Origin: Anisodus tanguticus
Taxonomy: Eukaryota > Streptophyta > Magnoliopsida > Solanales > Solanaceae
Assembly: GCA_034509755.1 (NCBI GenBank)
Contig: CM067559.1
Location: 15,420,501 to 15,484,500, forward strand
Length of the DNA stretch: 64,000 nucleotides
Reading direction: 5' to 3'
Part shown: positions 1-11,153 of the stretch, piece after piece
Layout of the letters: each line of letters starts with the position of its first letter
How positions within the stretch are numbered: the first letter of the stretch is position 1
Notes under the pieces: generated by a model
Seen by the model: the letters and a program-made list of their open reading frames with translations, nothing else
Told to the model about the DNA's origin: nothing
Databases searched by the model: none
Position numbers and translations under genes: made by a program

Positions 1-404
1 CATGTTTTATTCTTGTATCACAGGATAAATTAAGTGATTCTTTCCTCATTCATTCATCTTCATATATTAAATCAGCAATACTATATAAAGTACCATTAAA
101 AGTAACTCCCTAAAACAATAATGAGATTACAACATTCCGTACACAATATTAATGGAAAGCTAAATAATAAAACGTTTATTTATCCCTAGCTTTTTTCTCA
201 ATTTATTCGCCATGCTAGAATGGAAAATGGAATTTCACACACTTGCATTTGCAGAATTTGCCTTCAACTATGACGACAATGCAGCAGAATAAATCAAATG
301 TCCAGCATCATATTACATAATGTTATATTACTAGCTAAAGATTACTGTATACGAATTACCAAATCTTGAAAAAACAAAAAGTGAAAAAAAGTGGGAACCT
401 TGAT
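1..404. other. 3' flank of the HyPRP gene
   Basis: No coding region is visible. The stretch lies downstream of the minus-strand HyPRP gene and should hold its 3' UTR. A minus-strand AATAAA (plus TTTATT at 175-180) lies about 225 nt beyond the stop codon and is a plausible polyadenylation signal. Nothing else is recognisable. Confidence 0.4.
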
Positions 405-1649
405 TTAGGATGAAGGACACTGGAAGCCTTTGGGTGGATACTTTCCACAGTCATCAACAAGAACTTGAAGTGCAATAGGTAGAATGATGTTTATATTTAA
501 GAGCTTGAGCTTAATGGTTGTGCAAAGACAAATGGCTGCATCCAAGTCCACAAGTCCTTGAAGAAGTGGACAACATGTTTCCTTAGCACTGCCACCTATT
601 CCAATGTTGATCAGTCCCCCTAACACGTCCACACAAGCACCTAACTTAAGAGCATCAATGGGACAAGTCGGTTGTGCAGGTGGTGATGGTACTATTGCTG
701 GTGGCGGAGGGGGGCATGGTGTAGGAGGTGTTGGAACTGTGGGTGGAGTGACAACCGGAGGATTTGGCACGTAGGGTGGCGGTGTTACCACCGGAGGACT
801 TGGCACGTAGGGTGGAGAAACTATAGGTGGTGTTGGTGCTGGTGGTTTTGGTGTGACTGGTGGATAAACAATAGGGGGTGAAACAACAGGTGGTGTTGGT
901 GATGGTGGTTTTGGAGTTACTGGTGGTGAAACAACGGGTGGTGTTGGTGGTTTTGGAGTGACCGGTGGATAAACAATAGGGGGTGAAACAATAGGTGGTG
1001 TTGGTGATGGTGGTTTTGGAGTGACTGGTGGATAGACTATAGGCGGTGTTGGTGATGGTGGTTTCGGAGTGACTGGTGGTGTTGTTGGTGGTTTAGGGAT
1101 AGAGGGTGGAGAGACAGTGGGAGGAGGATGTACTATGGGAGGTCTTGGGACATATGGAGGTGATACAACTGGTGGCTTAGGGGCATGATGAGGTGGTGGA
1201 GGGAATGGTGCTTGTGGAGGGTATTTAGGGTGTTTAGGGGTGGAAGGTGGTTTTACATGTGGGGGGTATTTTGGGTGCTTAGGGGGAGAAGGTGGTTTCA
1301 CATATGGGGGTTGTTTAGGGTGCTTTGGGGTAGAAGGTGGCTCCACATATGGGGGTTGTTTAGGGTGCTTTGGGGTAGAAGGTGGCTTCACATATGGGGG
1401 TTGTTTGGGGTGCTTTGGTGTAGAAGGTGGTTTTACATGTGGAGGGTACTCAGGGTGCTTTGGGGTAGAAGGTGGTTTTATATGTGGGGGATTTTTAGGG
1501 TGGGTAGAAGGTGGTTTTACCTTAGGAGGCAATTTTGGGTGCTTTGGGGTGGAAGGAGGATAAGGGCAATAAGGACATGCATGGGCAATGAGCAAAGTTC
1601 CAAGTTGGAGAAGTAACAGTAAGACTCTAGCAAGATTAAACTTCTCCAT
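405..1649 (-). CDS. Hybrid proline-rich cell-wall protein (HyPRP, 36.4-kDa PRP type)
   Basis: Intact intronless 414-residue ORF with ATG at 1649-1647 and TAA at 407-405. Residues 1-24 form a signal peptide: a leucine-rich core ending in AHA, followed by CPYCPYPP. Residues 30-150 are Lys/His-rich proline repeats (PPSTPKHPKxPPxVK). Residues 150-325 are PPVTPKPPSPTPPIV-type repeats. The last 85 residues form a hydrophobic eight-cysteine domain with the pattern C..C..CC..CxC..C..C (seen: LGACVD, ETCCP, ICLCT, DDCGKY, GFQC), as in hydrophobic-seed-protein/LTP-like domains. Family knowledge: HyPRPs are secreted, the proline-rich part associates with the cell wall, and the 8CM domain is disulfide-stabilised. 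The tomato 36.4-kDa proline-rich protein (TPRP-F1) is the closest type I recall. A TATA box lies about 80 nt upstream of the ATG. This is the only convincing intact host gene in the window. Its specific role cannot be read from sequence. Confidence 0.93.
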   Translation of the reverse strand: MEKFNLARVLLLLLQLGTLLIAHACPYCPYPPSTPKHPKLPPKVKPPSTHPKNPPHIKPPSTPKHPEYPPHVKPPSTPKHPKQPPYVKPPSTPKHPKQPPYVEPPSTPKHPKQPPYVKPPSPPKHPKYPPHVKPPSTPKHPKYPPQAPFPPPPHHAPKPPVVSPPYVPRPPIVHPPPTVSPPSIPKPPTTPPVTPKPPSPTPPIVYPPVTPKPPSPTPPIVSPPIVYPPVTPKPPTPPVVSPPVTPKPPSPTPPVVSPPIVYPPVTPKPPAPTPPIVSPPYVPSPPVVTPPPYVPNPPVVTPPTVPTPPTPCPPPPPAIVPSPPAQPTCPIDALKLGACVDVLGGLINIGIGGSAKETCCPLLQGLVDLDAAICLCTTIKLKLLNINIILPIALQVLVDDCGKYPPKGFQCPSS

Positions 1650-1728
1650 TGGTAAGGAGAGAGGGAAAGTCTTGCCAAATGCTACCTAGAGAATGGTACA
1701 CATGGCACTAGTTATCTAACACAGCCAT

Positions 1729-1735
1729 ACTTATA
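1729..1735 (-). promoter_or_regulatory. TATA box of the HyPRP gene
   Basis: On the minus strand this reads TATAAGT, in the context CTCTATAAGTATGG, about 80 nt upstream of the HyPRP ATG. That spacing fits a transcription start near 1700 and a short 5' UTR. There is no other TATA candidate as close. Confidence 0.6.
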
Positions 1736-1740
1736 GAGAA

Positions 1741-4700
1741 GAAACTACAAATGTCTTTTACCTTTTCCTTTTTGAAAATTTTAACCGACAAGAGGCTCGG
1801 ATTAGGTATGCAAAATTAAAGATTTTGTATTATTTTGTTACAAAATGTTTAGGAAGCGGCCAATAGTGTGTGGTTGTTCAATGAGATTTCTCTATCCTTA
1901 ATTAAAGATTTAATGTTTGAGCTATACACGTAAAAAGTGTTATTCATCTCTATACGTGGAACACGAAACGGATCATATTGAGTCTTATATATCCAATTTG
2001 GAGTATTTCTAACAGGTTATTTCGTGACATTAACATGTGACTTCCTCCTCATATGATTATAACTTTTACCATTCACATTTTATACTTTATATACATATAA
2101 ATATTCACTATATTGCATTAGCTCTAGTACCGACATTCTTACACAGAAGATACTACCAACAAGCGTCTGGAGGCTTTTCCTTTTTTCCTTTTTCTTAAAA
2201 CATTTTACGTACGATTCGCTTTGCTTACATGACAAAAAACTATATGAAGTGTTTACTATAGTCAGCCCATAATACTGTATCAACTTATTTAGATCACATA
2301 TATTACTTGCATTTCCGAAAATTAGCAAAGATCTTACAAGTTATAAAAGGTAACGTCCGCGGTACATAGTTTAAATGACAATTTTCTTATTGTTGTCCTT
2401 AGTTACCTTTCCAAAAATCTTCTTTAGGTACTTATTTAACATGTACATGGCTGAGTACATTTTCTGTTAAAAGCTTACTAATTAACATCCTTTAATTGTG
2501 AAATCACTGTCAGAGGCATATGTATACAAAGATATATAGGCCTACAATATCTTTCGTAATGCAATTGAATTAGGAGTAGAAATAGTAATACCCCACTAAT
2601 ATGACTAGTTAATATATATGACAAAATATCAACAAATTGGATATATATAACTTAAATTTCACTCTCAAATTCCCAATACGGCGTCCAGATGGCCTCAAAT
2701 TTCAAACAATCGTCAAAGTGACAGTACGTGAATCCAATAAGGGAAATGAGAGATTTGGCACTTACTTTGCTGTTCAGTCCGTGATTGAGCTATTGAGACT
2801 GCGCACTCACTATATTCCAAGGATTCGTCCTTTTAAAAAGTAGTCGCCCATGTGGCTCAAATTAATCTAATAATCACAGTCAAGAATGTGGTAGAATGGA
2901 TTGAATTTTTCTGGCATTAATTAGAGTTTTAGAATTCGGGTCTTTAAAATAGAAAAATATAGAGATAATAATAAAAAACATATTTGATTTTTTTTTTTTA
3001 CAAGTTTCATATTTCAATTATACTTTTTTTCTATCTGAAAACACACCGCAACTATTGGTTGTTTCCTTTTCCTACTTGAAACCCTAAACCCTATCAAGGA
3101 GGAAAAGGGAACAATTGATAATTGAGATGTGTTTTAATATATAGATATTTATAGTTCAAGTAGCTAAAAAGAGAAACATGGAGTATGAAACTCGCAAAAA
3201 AAATAATAGTTTAAGGGTGTTTTTAATCATTAACTCAAAAATATATAATAGGGACTATTTCTCCATTTAATGATCCTACACTGTATAAATTTAAACTAGT
3301 TAAATCAGTATCGGGTACCACATGATTATACGAAAAAAATCCCTCTTATGTCTAATACTATTACTATGTTTTTAAGAGTTTTGCATACTACTTTAAGAGA
3401 TCACACTTAACATTTTGAATCATATGAATATTTGTCTAAATAACCTTTTGTCTCTCTTTAAACATCTTAACTAATACGTACTCTAATAATTAGAATGATG
3501 AGTTTGAAATAAAGCTAATAAATGATTTCTTCGTTAGAATATAAATATTTTAAAATAAATTTAATCTATCAAACAATTAATATTTGGGACTAGCCCCCTT
3601 GCTTGTACTTTTTCCTTTGAATTTTGATTTTATTATATAAACATATGATTAATGTAATAAGACTAGGCATAGACAAGGTGATGTGGCACCTCTCTATGAC
3701 CTATAAACACATTTATTTCTCTCTCCTTTTTTTGGCTTTATTTTGGGTTTGCTACTCATTTTATGGAATTATTAAATTAATAAATAACTAAACTTTTGGT
3801 TCTTAAAAGTTCACGTCTAATTGGATTTAGTCTTACCTGAAGTAACTCATTCATAATTTGAAACTGCTCCAGAGTGCAATTAATTAGCCAAACCACGTTC
3901 ATGCACGGACTAGCAGAAGAGAATTTTTAGGAAATGCAATAAATGATATTAATCAAATAGAAAAAAAATTTGGTTAGTGGTTTGGTATTGGAAAAAAACT
4001 CCTAATATAATTGGTTTGGTTTGGTTTTAACTAAAAAAAAGTCAAAAGGAGACCAAACCAACCCAATTATATATATATAATTTCTAAATTATTATATAAA
4101 TATATAATTTATAAATATTTTTATAACTTTATCACCTTTGAGAATTAATTAGTTACCTTCGTTCATGATGCACCATCCGTTTAAGAATTGGCACGACAAC
4201 TGATTATATAATTCTTAATGCAAGTTTGAGTTATAATCTTTTTGTTCATTTAGTGATATGCCTTTTGAGTAAATATTTAAAAGCTAGCTAAAACTCATTT
4301 TTTAATAATATTGAAGTTGTTTGTTACTATATTCTGTTTGATTGTTATATTTATACATCACACGCATGTTTTATACATATTTGTTCGAACTGTTATATAT
4401 GAATCTTTTATTTAACGAGTCAATCAATTCACTACTCATTTGTCATTTTACAGATTTAGAAATAAAAGGGTAAGATGCTTATTTTTTGTCAAACAAATAC
4501 TATTATAATATGCTTCGCATCGAGCCACAAAAAAACTAAAAAAATCCGAGAAAATCGAGATTGAAAAATCCAACTTTTGTTGGTTTGATTTATAAATTTT
4601 AAAATCCGACACAATTAATTTGGTTTGATATTTAAAAATCTGAACCAACTTGATCCATGTACACCCCTATTAATGAGTAACTAATGAGTAGGATATTTAA

Positions 4701-5116
4701 TTTATGCAGATTAGGATATATTAATTTGCTATGCCTCTTTCTCATATTTTCTATCCATAGCTTTCTCCAAACATGTGAGCTCCTATTAGTGTAATATTTC
4801 TGCTTTTTCTTTTACAAGCATTGTTATGAGGTGTTTTTTGTATGTAATAACAGTAAAACATAATCCCTTCTCTTCTTATTTGATGTGGTCTTGATCTTTT
4901 TATCGCATTTTTGTGCTGTATCATACTAGATTGATGTGTAGATATTGATTTAGTGTCATTTAGTCAAATTGCAATGAGTATTTATAATACACGAATGCTA
5001 TTATTCTAATTTATCTTTCATCGGCAATTTGGCAAAGGCAAAATCTGTTACGTCAAGAAAGTTCTTCTCTGAGCACGATGAATGAAGGCATACTAATACA
5101 CATGCCAAGAACGGTG
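1741..5116. other. AT-rich intergenic region between HyPRP and the Sirevirus
   Basis: No supported gene. Short open frames exist, for example a 68-codon frame at 2637-2843, but they have no recognisable family, splice structure or codon pattern. The HyPRP promoter should lie in the first few hundred bases. A MITE-like remnant is listed separately at 3961-4669. The last bases (AACAT, 5117-5121) are the target-site duplication of the downstream retrotransposon. Confidence 0.5.
3961..4669. repeat. hAT-type MITE remnant
   Basis: Both ends carry a repeated TTGGTTTGG-type motif in opposite orientations (TTGGTTTGGTTTGG near 4012, AACCAAACCAACCC near 4050, TGGTTTGA near 4580-4625). The right end closes with CACCCCTA at 4662-4669, a typical hAT terminal sequence. 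I cannot find a matching left terminus or an 8-bp target duplication, so it is probably truncated or decayed. I recall such TTGGTTTGG-rich elements as common in Solanaceae. Confidence 0.35.
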
Positions 5117-5121
5117 AACAT

Positions 5122-6045
5122 TGTTGATGTTGGATGGATGTTGTGACAACATCTGTAAATGCTCAGGACAACATCTTATGAAAATAAGAATGTTGTCTGC
5201 GATGTTGTGACAACATTTCTGTAACAATTTTGCATATTCCTGGCCAAAACAGGTTGTGTTACTGTGAGTAAAAAATGACCTAGGCAAGCTAACAATGATG
5301 CTGTGTTTAAAACGTGGTAAAAGAAACAGTCAAAGCTTGGAGAGGAAGCAGCGTGAAGACCAAGTCCAGAACGTTGAGCTTTTGAAGGAGCAAGAACCAG
5401 TCCAAGCTGAAGCCTTCTTTTACTCGGCCTCCGCAACCAACCAGTGAGGATTTCAAGGGAAGTTCCACACTATAAATAGAGGGGAACTTCAGAGTATCGA
5501 TATCCAGATTGAAAATGAGAAGAATTATCAAGAGAGCTCTCACATAGTCACCTTAGAAACTGGATCAACACACTTAGCCTAAAGTAGTATAACAACATCT
5601 AGTCCCATGTTACTATTGTTGCCCAGATTCTAGATCAAGCTTATATTTCAAGCAATAGTAATGAAGATGTTGTATTTGTCTTTTTAGATCTTTTAACTTT
5701 GGGCTGAAGTCATCTGCGACTTCACTTTTGTTTGTAATTTCTTTTTCACATTTATTGTTCAACCTTGCAAAAAGAAATTCATTTGTAATTGTATATAATT
5801 TATACAATTCTTTGGTCATTGACCACCAAGGGATATATTAATATATACCCTTGAAAATATAAACCTTGTGTCTCTTTACTTTTCCGCTGCATTTACTCTA
5901 TAAATGTTTATAACCGTTTTATCACAATGTTGCCTCAGATGTTGACACAACATTGAAGGCAACATCCAGAAACTGTTTGAATTGTTCTAGCTGTTACGGT
6001 TTTATTCTTACATATTCTTGCTTATCCGTAGCCCCGGACCCAACA
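5122..6045 (+). repeat. 5' LTR of the Sirevirus
   Basis: Starts TGTTGATG and ends CCCAACA, immediately before the primer site. It pairs with 14220-15157. It contains two identical perfect palindromes ATGTTGTGACAACAT (5138-5152, 5202-5216) and a nested palindrome at 5927-5965 near its 3' end. A TATA box lies at 5471-5478. Confidence 0.92.
5471..5478 (+). promoter_or_regulatory. TATA box of the Sirevirus LTR
   Basis: TATAAATA in the context CACTATAAATAGAGG, about 350 bp into the LTR. It is conserved at 14583-14590 in the 3' LTR. It probably marks the U3/R boundary, with transcription starting about 30 bp downstream. Confidence 0.7.
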
Positions 6046-6047
6046 AG

Positions 6048-6060
6048 TGGTATCAAAGCC
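6048..6060 (+). other. Primer binding site (initiator Met tRNA)
   Basis: TGGTATCAAAGCC lies two bases after the 5' LTR. The usual copia site is TGGTATCAGAGC; here one base differs. Confidence 0.85.
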
Positions 6061-6102
6061 AACACTTGATACAATAAGTGTTTGATTCTGAATATTACGG
6101 CT

Positions 6103-7933
6103 ATGGACTCAGCTATACAAAACGTTGGTAGACTTCCAATTCTTGACGGAACTAACTATGCCTATTGGAAAATCCGACTACGTTCGCACATCAAATCCAT
6201 TGATGTTCGAGCTTGGAGATCAGTTTTCGAAGGCTATGTGATTCCCAAGTACCCAGCAGACGAGGATGGTGATGTACTTACCAAACCCGAATCTGAATGG
6301 ACCGCGGAAGAGATCAACAGTGCGAGCTTCAATGAAAAGGCCGTAAATGCGATATTTGGATGGGTAGATCTCTATATTTTTAAACTTATCCAGAATTGTA
6401 CTACGGCCAAGGACGATTGGGAGACCTTACAAACTCATTGTGAAGGTACCTCAAGTGTGCGTCGTACAAAGCTTCGCATGATTTTGAGCCAATACGAACG
6501 CTTAAGGATGGAAGAATCTGAAGACATAAAATCCTATTTTGAAAAGTTAATTGACATTGCTAATCAGTGTCAAGTGCTTGGTTCTCCTTTAACCAACATA
6601 CAACTTGTGGATAAATCTCTCAGATCTCTTCCTGAAAGATTTAATACTAAGATTTATGCTATTGAAGAGGCCCATAATCTTGCTAATAAGGATCTACATG
6701 CCTTGATGAGCATCTTTCAAACATATGAGATGAACATGAAGAGACAAAGAGATCTGTATAAAGACAACTTTGGCACTCCAAGGACAAACCTCAGAAACTG
6801 AATTGGAAAACGAGGAAGAAAACTTGGAGGAATTGGGAAATAGTGCAACTGTTGCCTTACTTACTCGTCGATTCAATTCGATGGTGAGAAAGATAAAAAA
6901 TGATCGCAATAAAGCCAAATACAAACAGCATCAAAACCCACTCTTTAATAAACAGCTGAATAGGTCACCTTCTGATCAAAGTAATCACAATCTACCGAGG
7001 AAATCTAACTCCGAAAGTACCAATTTCAATCCCAAACAACTCGAGGGAGTGCAATGTCATACATGCTCGGGTTGGGGACACTACGCTAATGAGTGTGCAA
7101 ACACCCTTAGAAAAATTGGTAAGGTCATGTGGATAACTCTTAGCGATGATGAGAACAAAGAGGATGAAGGAGATCAAGAAGAAGAACCACAGGCAATGTT
7201 GGCATCCGTGTTTGAACACTCACTGTCCGACGATGAAGATGTTGTTGACAATATTGCGACAACATCAGGAACAACATCAGACTCAACATCTGGAATGTCT
7301 TCAACATATGAGAGGTATATATACTTTGACTATTCTGATGTAAATTGTTTTAGTGGATTTAATTCTTCATCTGAAGCTGTAAATTTGGATCTAGTTAACT
7401 CTAAAGATGACGTAATAAAGGAATCACAAAGCCTTTGTAAAGCCTTAATCACTGAATCTGAGCAACTAGACTCAAAAACAAAATTAGTGACTCTTGAGAA
7501 TAGCAATCTGAAAGGCACAATCAACCGATTATAGGTGGCACTTACCAAGAAGGACCTAGAGCTTGGTAAGATTCGTGCACGATTGAACATAGCTGAGACC
7601 ACCTTTCAAAGGCTCAACATGGGAACCTTCAAATTGGATGAAATATTGAACTTCAATAAACCTACAAGGGCTGGGCTTGGGTACCAATCTCCTAGCAAAC
7701 CAAATACTTCCAGAATCCATAGTCAAACTGATAGGATAAAATTTGTCAAAGAAAATTCGAGTAACTCTCAGAGCACTGAGATTGGATCAAAGTTTGTATG
7801 TAGCTTCTGTAAAAAGTCAGGACATCTTATGCCCTACTGCTACAAACTTCAAAACTTTGCACTCAGAATATTGCCTAAAATGTCATCAGCAATGTTGCCC
7901 AACATCACTGACAACATTCAAAGCAACCACTGA
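6103..7933 (+). pseudogene. Sirevirus gag (broken)
   Basis: Starts at the second in-frame ATG (MDSAIQNVG...), just after the primer site. The first part, to about 6780, is a UBN2-type copia gag (LDGTNYAYWK near the N-terminus, then SYFEKLIDIANQ). The frame then shifts by one base near 6765-6800. The second part carries a zinc knuckle CHTCSGWGHYANEC (C-x2-C-x4-H-x4-C) near 7050, an acidic stretch, an in-frame TAG at 7532, and a second knuckle CSFCKKSGHLMPYC near 7800. It ends at a TGA at 7931. Gag would form the capsid and bind element RNA. Two knuckles and the acidic spacer fit Sirevirus gags. Palindromes ATGTTG...CAACAT lie within the coding sequence at 7239-7265 and 7892-7905, both in non-conserved linkers. 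Confidence 0.85.
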
Positions 7934-8634
7934 AAGCCAGAAGGAAGAAAAAGGAATGGGTACCCAAACTGATTCTGAAATGTAATGTGTGCATAACTGC
8001 TTTGCATACTAACATTACAGGTTCTTAGTATTTCGATAGTGGCTGCTCACGTCATATGACAAGTACCAAACGCCTATTGAAGGAGTATGAAGCATTCAAT
8101 GGAGGATACGTGACCTTTGGAGGAGGAAGTAAGAGTAAGATAATTGGTAAAGAAACTCTTAATGTTCCGGATGTACCAGCCTTGAAAAATGTTCTTCATG
8201 TAGAAGGTTTGGTTGCTAATCTTCTTAGCATAAGCCAACTATGTGATGATGATCTCGAGGTAAAATTCAACAAGCTTGGATACAAGGTTACAGATTCTGC
8301 GGATAAATGTGTCATGTCAGAAACCCGAACATGAGATAATTGCTATCTAGTCAGTAGACAAGAGTTGTGCAACTCCGCAAAGGTAGGTGACTTGACACTT
8401 TGGCCTCAAAAATTGGGACATGTCAACTACGGCACCTTGGAGAAGCTGATCTCATTTGAAGCTGTTAGAGGCATTCCCAGACTGGATCCAAAAGATAAAA
8501 TACTATGCGAAGATTGTTTGAAGGGAAAGCAGACCCGAGTCTCTCACAATGTTGTCCAACATGACGGACAACATTCAGGTACGTCTCATTGTTTCCAATC
8601 ATTGCATATGGATTTATGGGTCCAACCGAGGTAG
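7934..8634 (+). pseudogene. Sirevirus protease and GAG-pre-integrase (broken)
   Basis: The aspartic protease active site is visible as FDSGCSRHMT at about 8030-8060, with the expected preceding Trp codon changed to TAG. The protease continues to NLLSISQLC and ends at a TGA at 8332. After a gap the frame resumes with the GAG-pre-integrase region (WPQKLGHVNYGTL, then CEDCLKGKQTR) at 8365-8634. A palindrome ATGTTGTCCAACAT (8549-8562) falls in the linker before the first integrase Asp (HMDLW). A stop follows at 8632. Confidence 0.8.
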
Positions 8635-9526
8635 ATAGCCTAGGAGGGATGAGATATTCTTATGTGTAGTAGATGATTTTTCCAGATTTACTTGGATTTA
8701 TTTTTTAAAGAAAAAATCACAAATCTTTGAGATGTTTAGAATACTTTACTCTAGGATTAAGAACTTGTTTTGTTCTTCGATTTTTAGAATTAGATCTGAT
8801 CATGGAAAGGAGTTTGAAAATCAAACCTTTGCAAAATTTTGTGAAAAGAAAAGCATATTCCATGAATTTCCGGCACCAAAAACACCACAACAAAATGGAG
8901 TTGCTGAGAGAAAGAACAGAACTTTACAAGAAATGTCTAGAGTTATGTTAAGTTTTAAGCAATTGTCAAAAAGGTTTTGGGCAAAAGCCTTGAACACGGC
9001 ATGTCACATAACTAATAGAATCTATTTAAGGCCATGGACCAAGATGACACCCTATGAACTGTTAAATGAAAAGAAACCTACAGTGCGGTACTTTCATGTC
9101 TTTGGGTGTGTGTGCTATATTCTTAATGACATGGATAAACTGACCAAATTTGACTCTAAGAGTGACAAGGGAATATTCGTTGGCTACTCTCAGAATAGCC
9201 ATGATTATCGAATATACAATCTTCGGACAAAGACCATACAAGAATCAGTCAATGTTATTTTTGATGACCTGCTGGATATATCTGGTAGATCTTCAGAAAA
9301 CAATATTGTGGTTGCAGTTGAAGAGGAGCCACCCACTGAAAAAATAGATGTAGTCCCAGATGTTGTCCCAACATCAAAAGAAACATCTGAACCTCAAAGA
9401 GAGAACACAGGGGACGAAATCGAGGAGGAGTCTACTACAGAACTGAATGATCAAGTGAGAAGAGACCCTCCATCGAGGATTAGAAGGAACCATCCACCTG
9501 ACCAGGTGATAGGGGGAGTTTTTTAG
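8600..9526 (+). pseudogene. Sirevirus integrase (broken)
   Basis: DDE integrase core in pieces. The first Asp is in LHMDLW near 8605, the second in RSDHGKEF near 8795, and the Glu in QNGVAERKNRT near 8895. The region 8635-8730 is frameshifted. The frame from 8732 to 9526 is open and continues through the copia C-terminal domain (FWAKALNTACHITNR, YFHVFGCVCY, FDSKSDKGIFVGYS) into an acidic linker that contains ATGTTGTCCCAACAT at 9360-9374. All three catalytic residues are present, but no single frame encodes them together. Confidence 0.85.
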
Positions 9527-9559
9527 GAGAGGTATACAAGATGGAAAGAGCCAGTAAAT

Positions 9560-10260
9560 TACCGAGAAATGGTAAGGTATGTGTGCATGTCCACCATATA
9601 CCAACAGGTAAGTCTTTCTTGTCTTACATCTACTTTGGAACCCAAAAATATTGGGGAAGCATTAAAAGATAATTTTTGGATTCAAGCCATGCAAGAGGAG
9701 CTTGAACAATTTGCCCGAAATGAGGTTTGAGACTTGGTACCACGACCCAACAACACAAATGTTATTGGGACCAAGTGGATAGTCAAAAACAAATCAGATG
9801 AGTTAGGGAAGATTGTCAGGAACAAAGCTCGACTTGTTGCTCAAGGATATACACAAGTAGAAGGTATTGACTATGACGAGACCTTCGCTCCTATGGCTAG
9901 AATTGAGTCAATAAGATTGCTTCTTGCTATTGCTTGCTATCTAAAGATTACCTTGCACCAAATGGACGTTAAAGGTGCCTTCCTAAATGGATACTTGGAC
10001 AAAGAAGTATATGTTGAACAACCAAAGGGATTTGAAGATCCTCATCATCTACATTATGTGTACAAACTCAAGAAAGCTTTGTATGGACTCAAACAAGCCC
10101 CACGTGCATGGTATGGTCATCTAACTAACTTTCTTGTTGAGTTTGGTTTCACCCGTGGAGAAGCTGACAGAACATTATTTATTAAAAGACACGGTGTAGA
10201 TGTAATAATAACTCAAATCTGTGTTGATGATATTGTTTTTTGTTCGACTACATAATCTTT
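9560..10260 (+). pseudogene. Sirevirus reverse transcriptase (broken)
   Basis: RT core with NVIGTKWIVKNK, KARLVAQGYTQ, DYDETFAPMARIESIR, HQMDVKGAFLNG, YGLKQAPRAWY and the catalytic box written CVDDI instead of the usual YVDD. The motif before the first block is interrupted by TGA at 9728, replacing an expected Trp. The frame stops at 10253-10255, just after VDDIVFCSTT. The Tyr-to-Cys change at the catalytic box and the stops make the copy inactive. Confidence 0.87.
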
Positions 10261-11153
10261 CTTGAAGTCTTTTGTCGAAGCAATGTCGACAACATTTGAG
10301 ATGAGCATGATTGGAGAACTAACATTTTCTTAGGCTTGCAGATTAAATAGAATGAAGATGGAATCTTTGTATCTCAAAGCAAGTACGCTAAGAATCTTAT
10401 TAGGAGATTTGGTCTGGAAAATGCTAAACACATGAAGACTCCAATGGGCTCTACGCAACAGGTATGTAAAGACGATGTTAGACAAGATGTTGACCCAACA
10501 TTGTACCGATCTATGATAGGTAGCCTTCTATACCTTATTGCCAGTCGCCCCGATATCATGTTTAGCGTATGTGTTTGCGCCAGGTTCCAAGCCAGTCCCA
10601 AGGTATCTCATTTTAATGCAGTGAAACGTTAATATGTTGTCGGTACAAGTGACTTGGGAATTTGGTACTCCAAACACACTAATCCTAATCTAATAGGATA
10701 TAGTGACTCGGATTGGACCGGTGATGTAGACGATAGATTAAGCACTAGTGGTGGGTGTTTCTATCTTGGCAATAATCTAGTCTCATAATACAGTCGTAAA
10801 TAAAATTGTGTATCACTCTCGACTGCCGAATCTGAATATGTGGCAGCCGGAAGTTGTTGTGCTCAACTAATTTGGTTACGACATATGTTAATGACTATGG
10901 CATATCTAATAACTCCATGATTTTGTACTGTGATAATCTGAGTGCTATTAATATTTCCAAAAATCCTGTTCAGCATTCACGTACAAAGAACATAGATATA
11001 AGACATCATTTTCTAAGACACTTAGTGGAAAAACAGCTAGTTCAAATCGAACATGTTGATACTTTTTGTCAACTGACTGACATTTTTACCAAACCTTTAG
11101 ATCATGAGAGATTTTCTAGCTTGAAAAAATCTCTTGGTCTCTGTTTCCTTTGA
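10261..11153 (+). pseudogene. Sirevirus RT C-terminal part and RNase H (broken)
   Basis: Remnants in several frames: SKYAKNLIRRFG near 10380, YRSMIGSLLYLIASRPDI near 10505-10560, GYSDSDW near 10700, SLSTAESEY near 10820, YCDNLSAI near 10930, and the Copia-typical end DIFTKPLD near 11090. At least three codons expected to be Gln or Trp are stops (near 10350, 10788 and 10802), and there is a deletion near 10630. RNase H would remove the RNA template during cDNA synthesis. Confidence 0.83.

Noticed and set aside
1185..1616. Plus-strand open frames opposite the HyPRP gene
   Set aside because: Trp/Arg/Gly-rich antisense shadows of the proline repeats.
3070..3100. CCCTAAACCCTAT resembles plant telomere repeat
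   Set aside because: Only about two units; too short for interstitial telomeric DNA.
5176..5819. Open frames inside the Sirevirus 5' LTR, repeated at 14261-14931
   Set aside because: They lie within LTRs on the opposite strand and are conserved only because the LTRs are duplicates.
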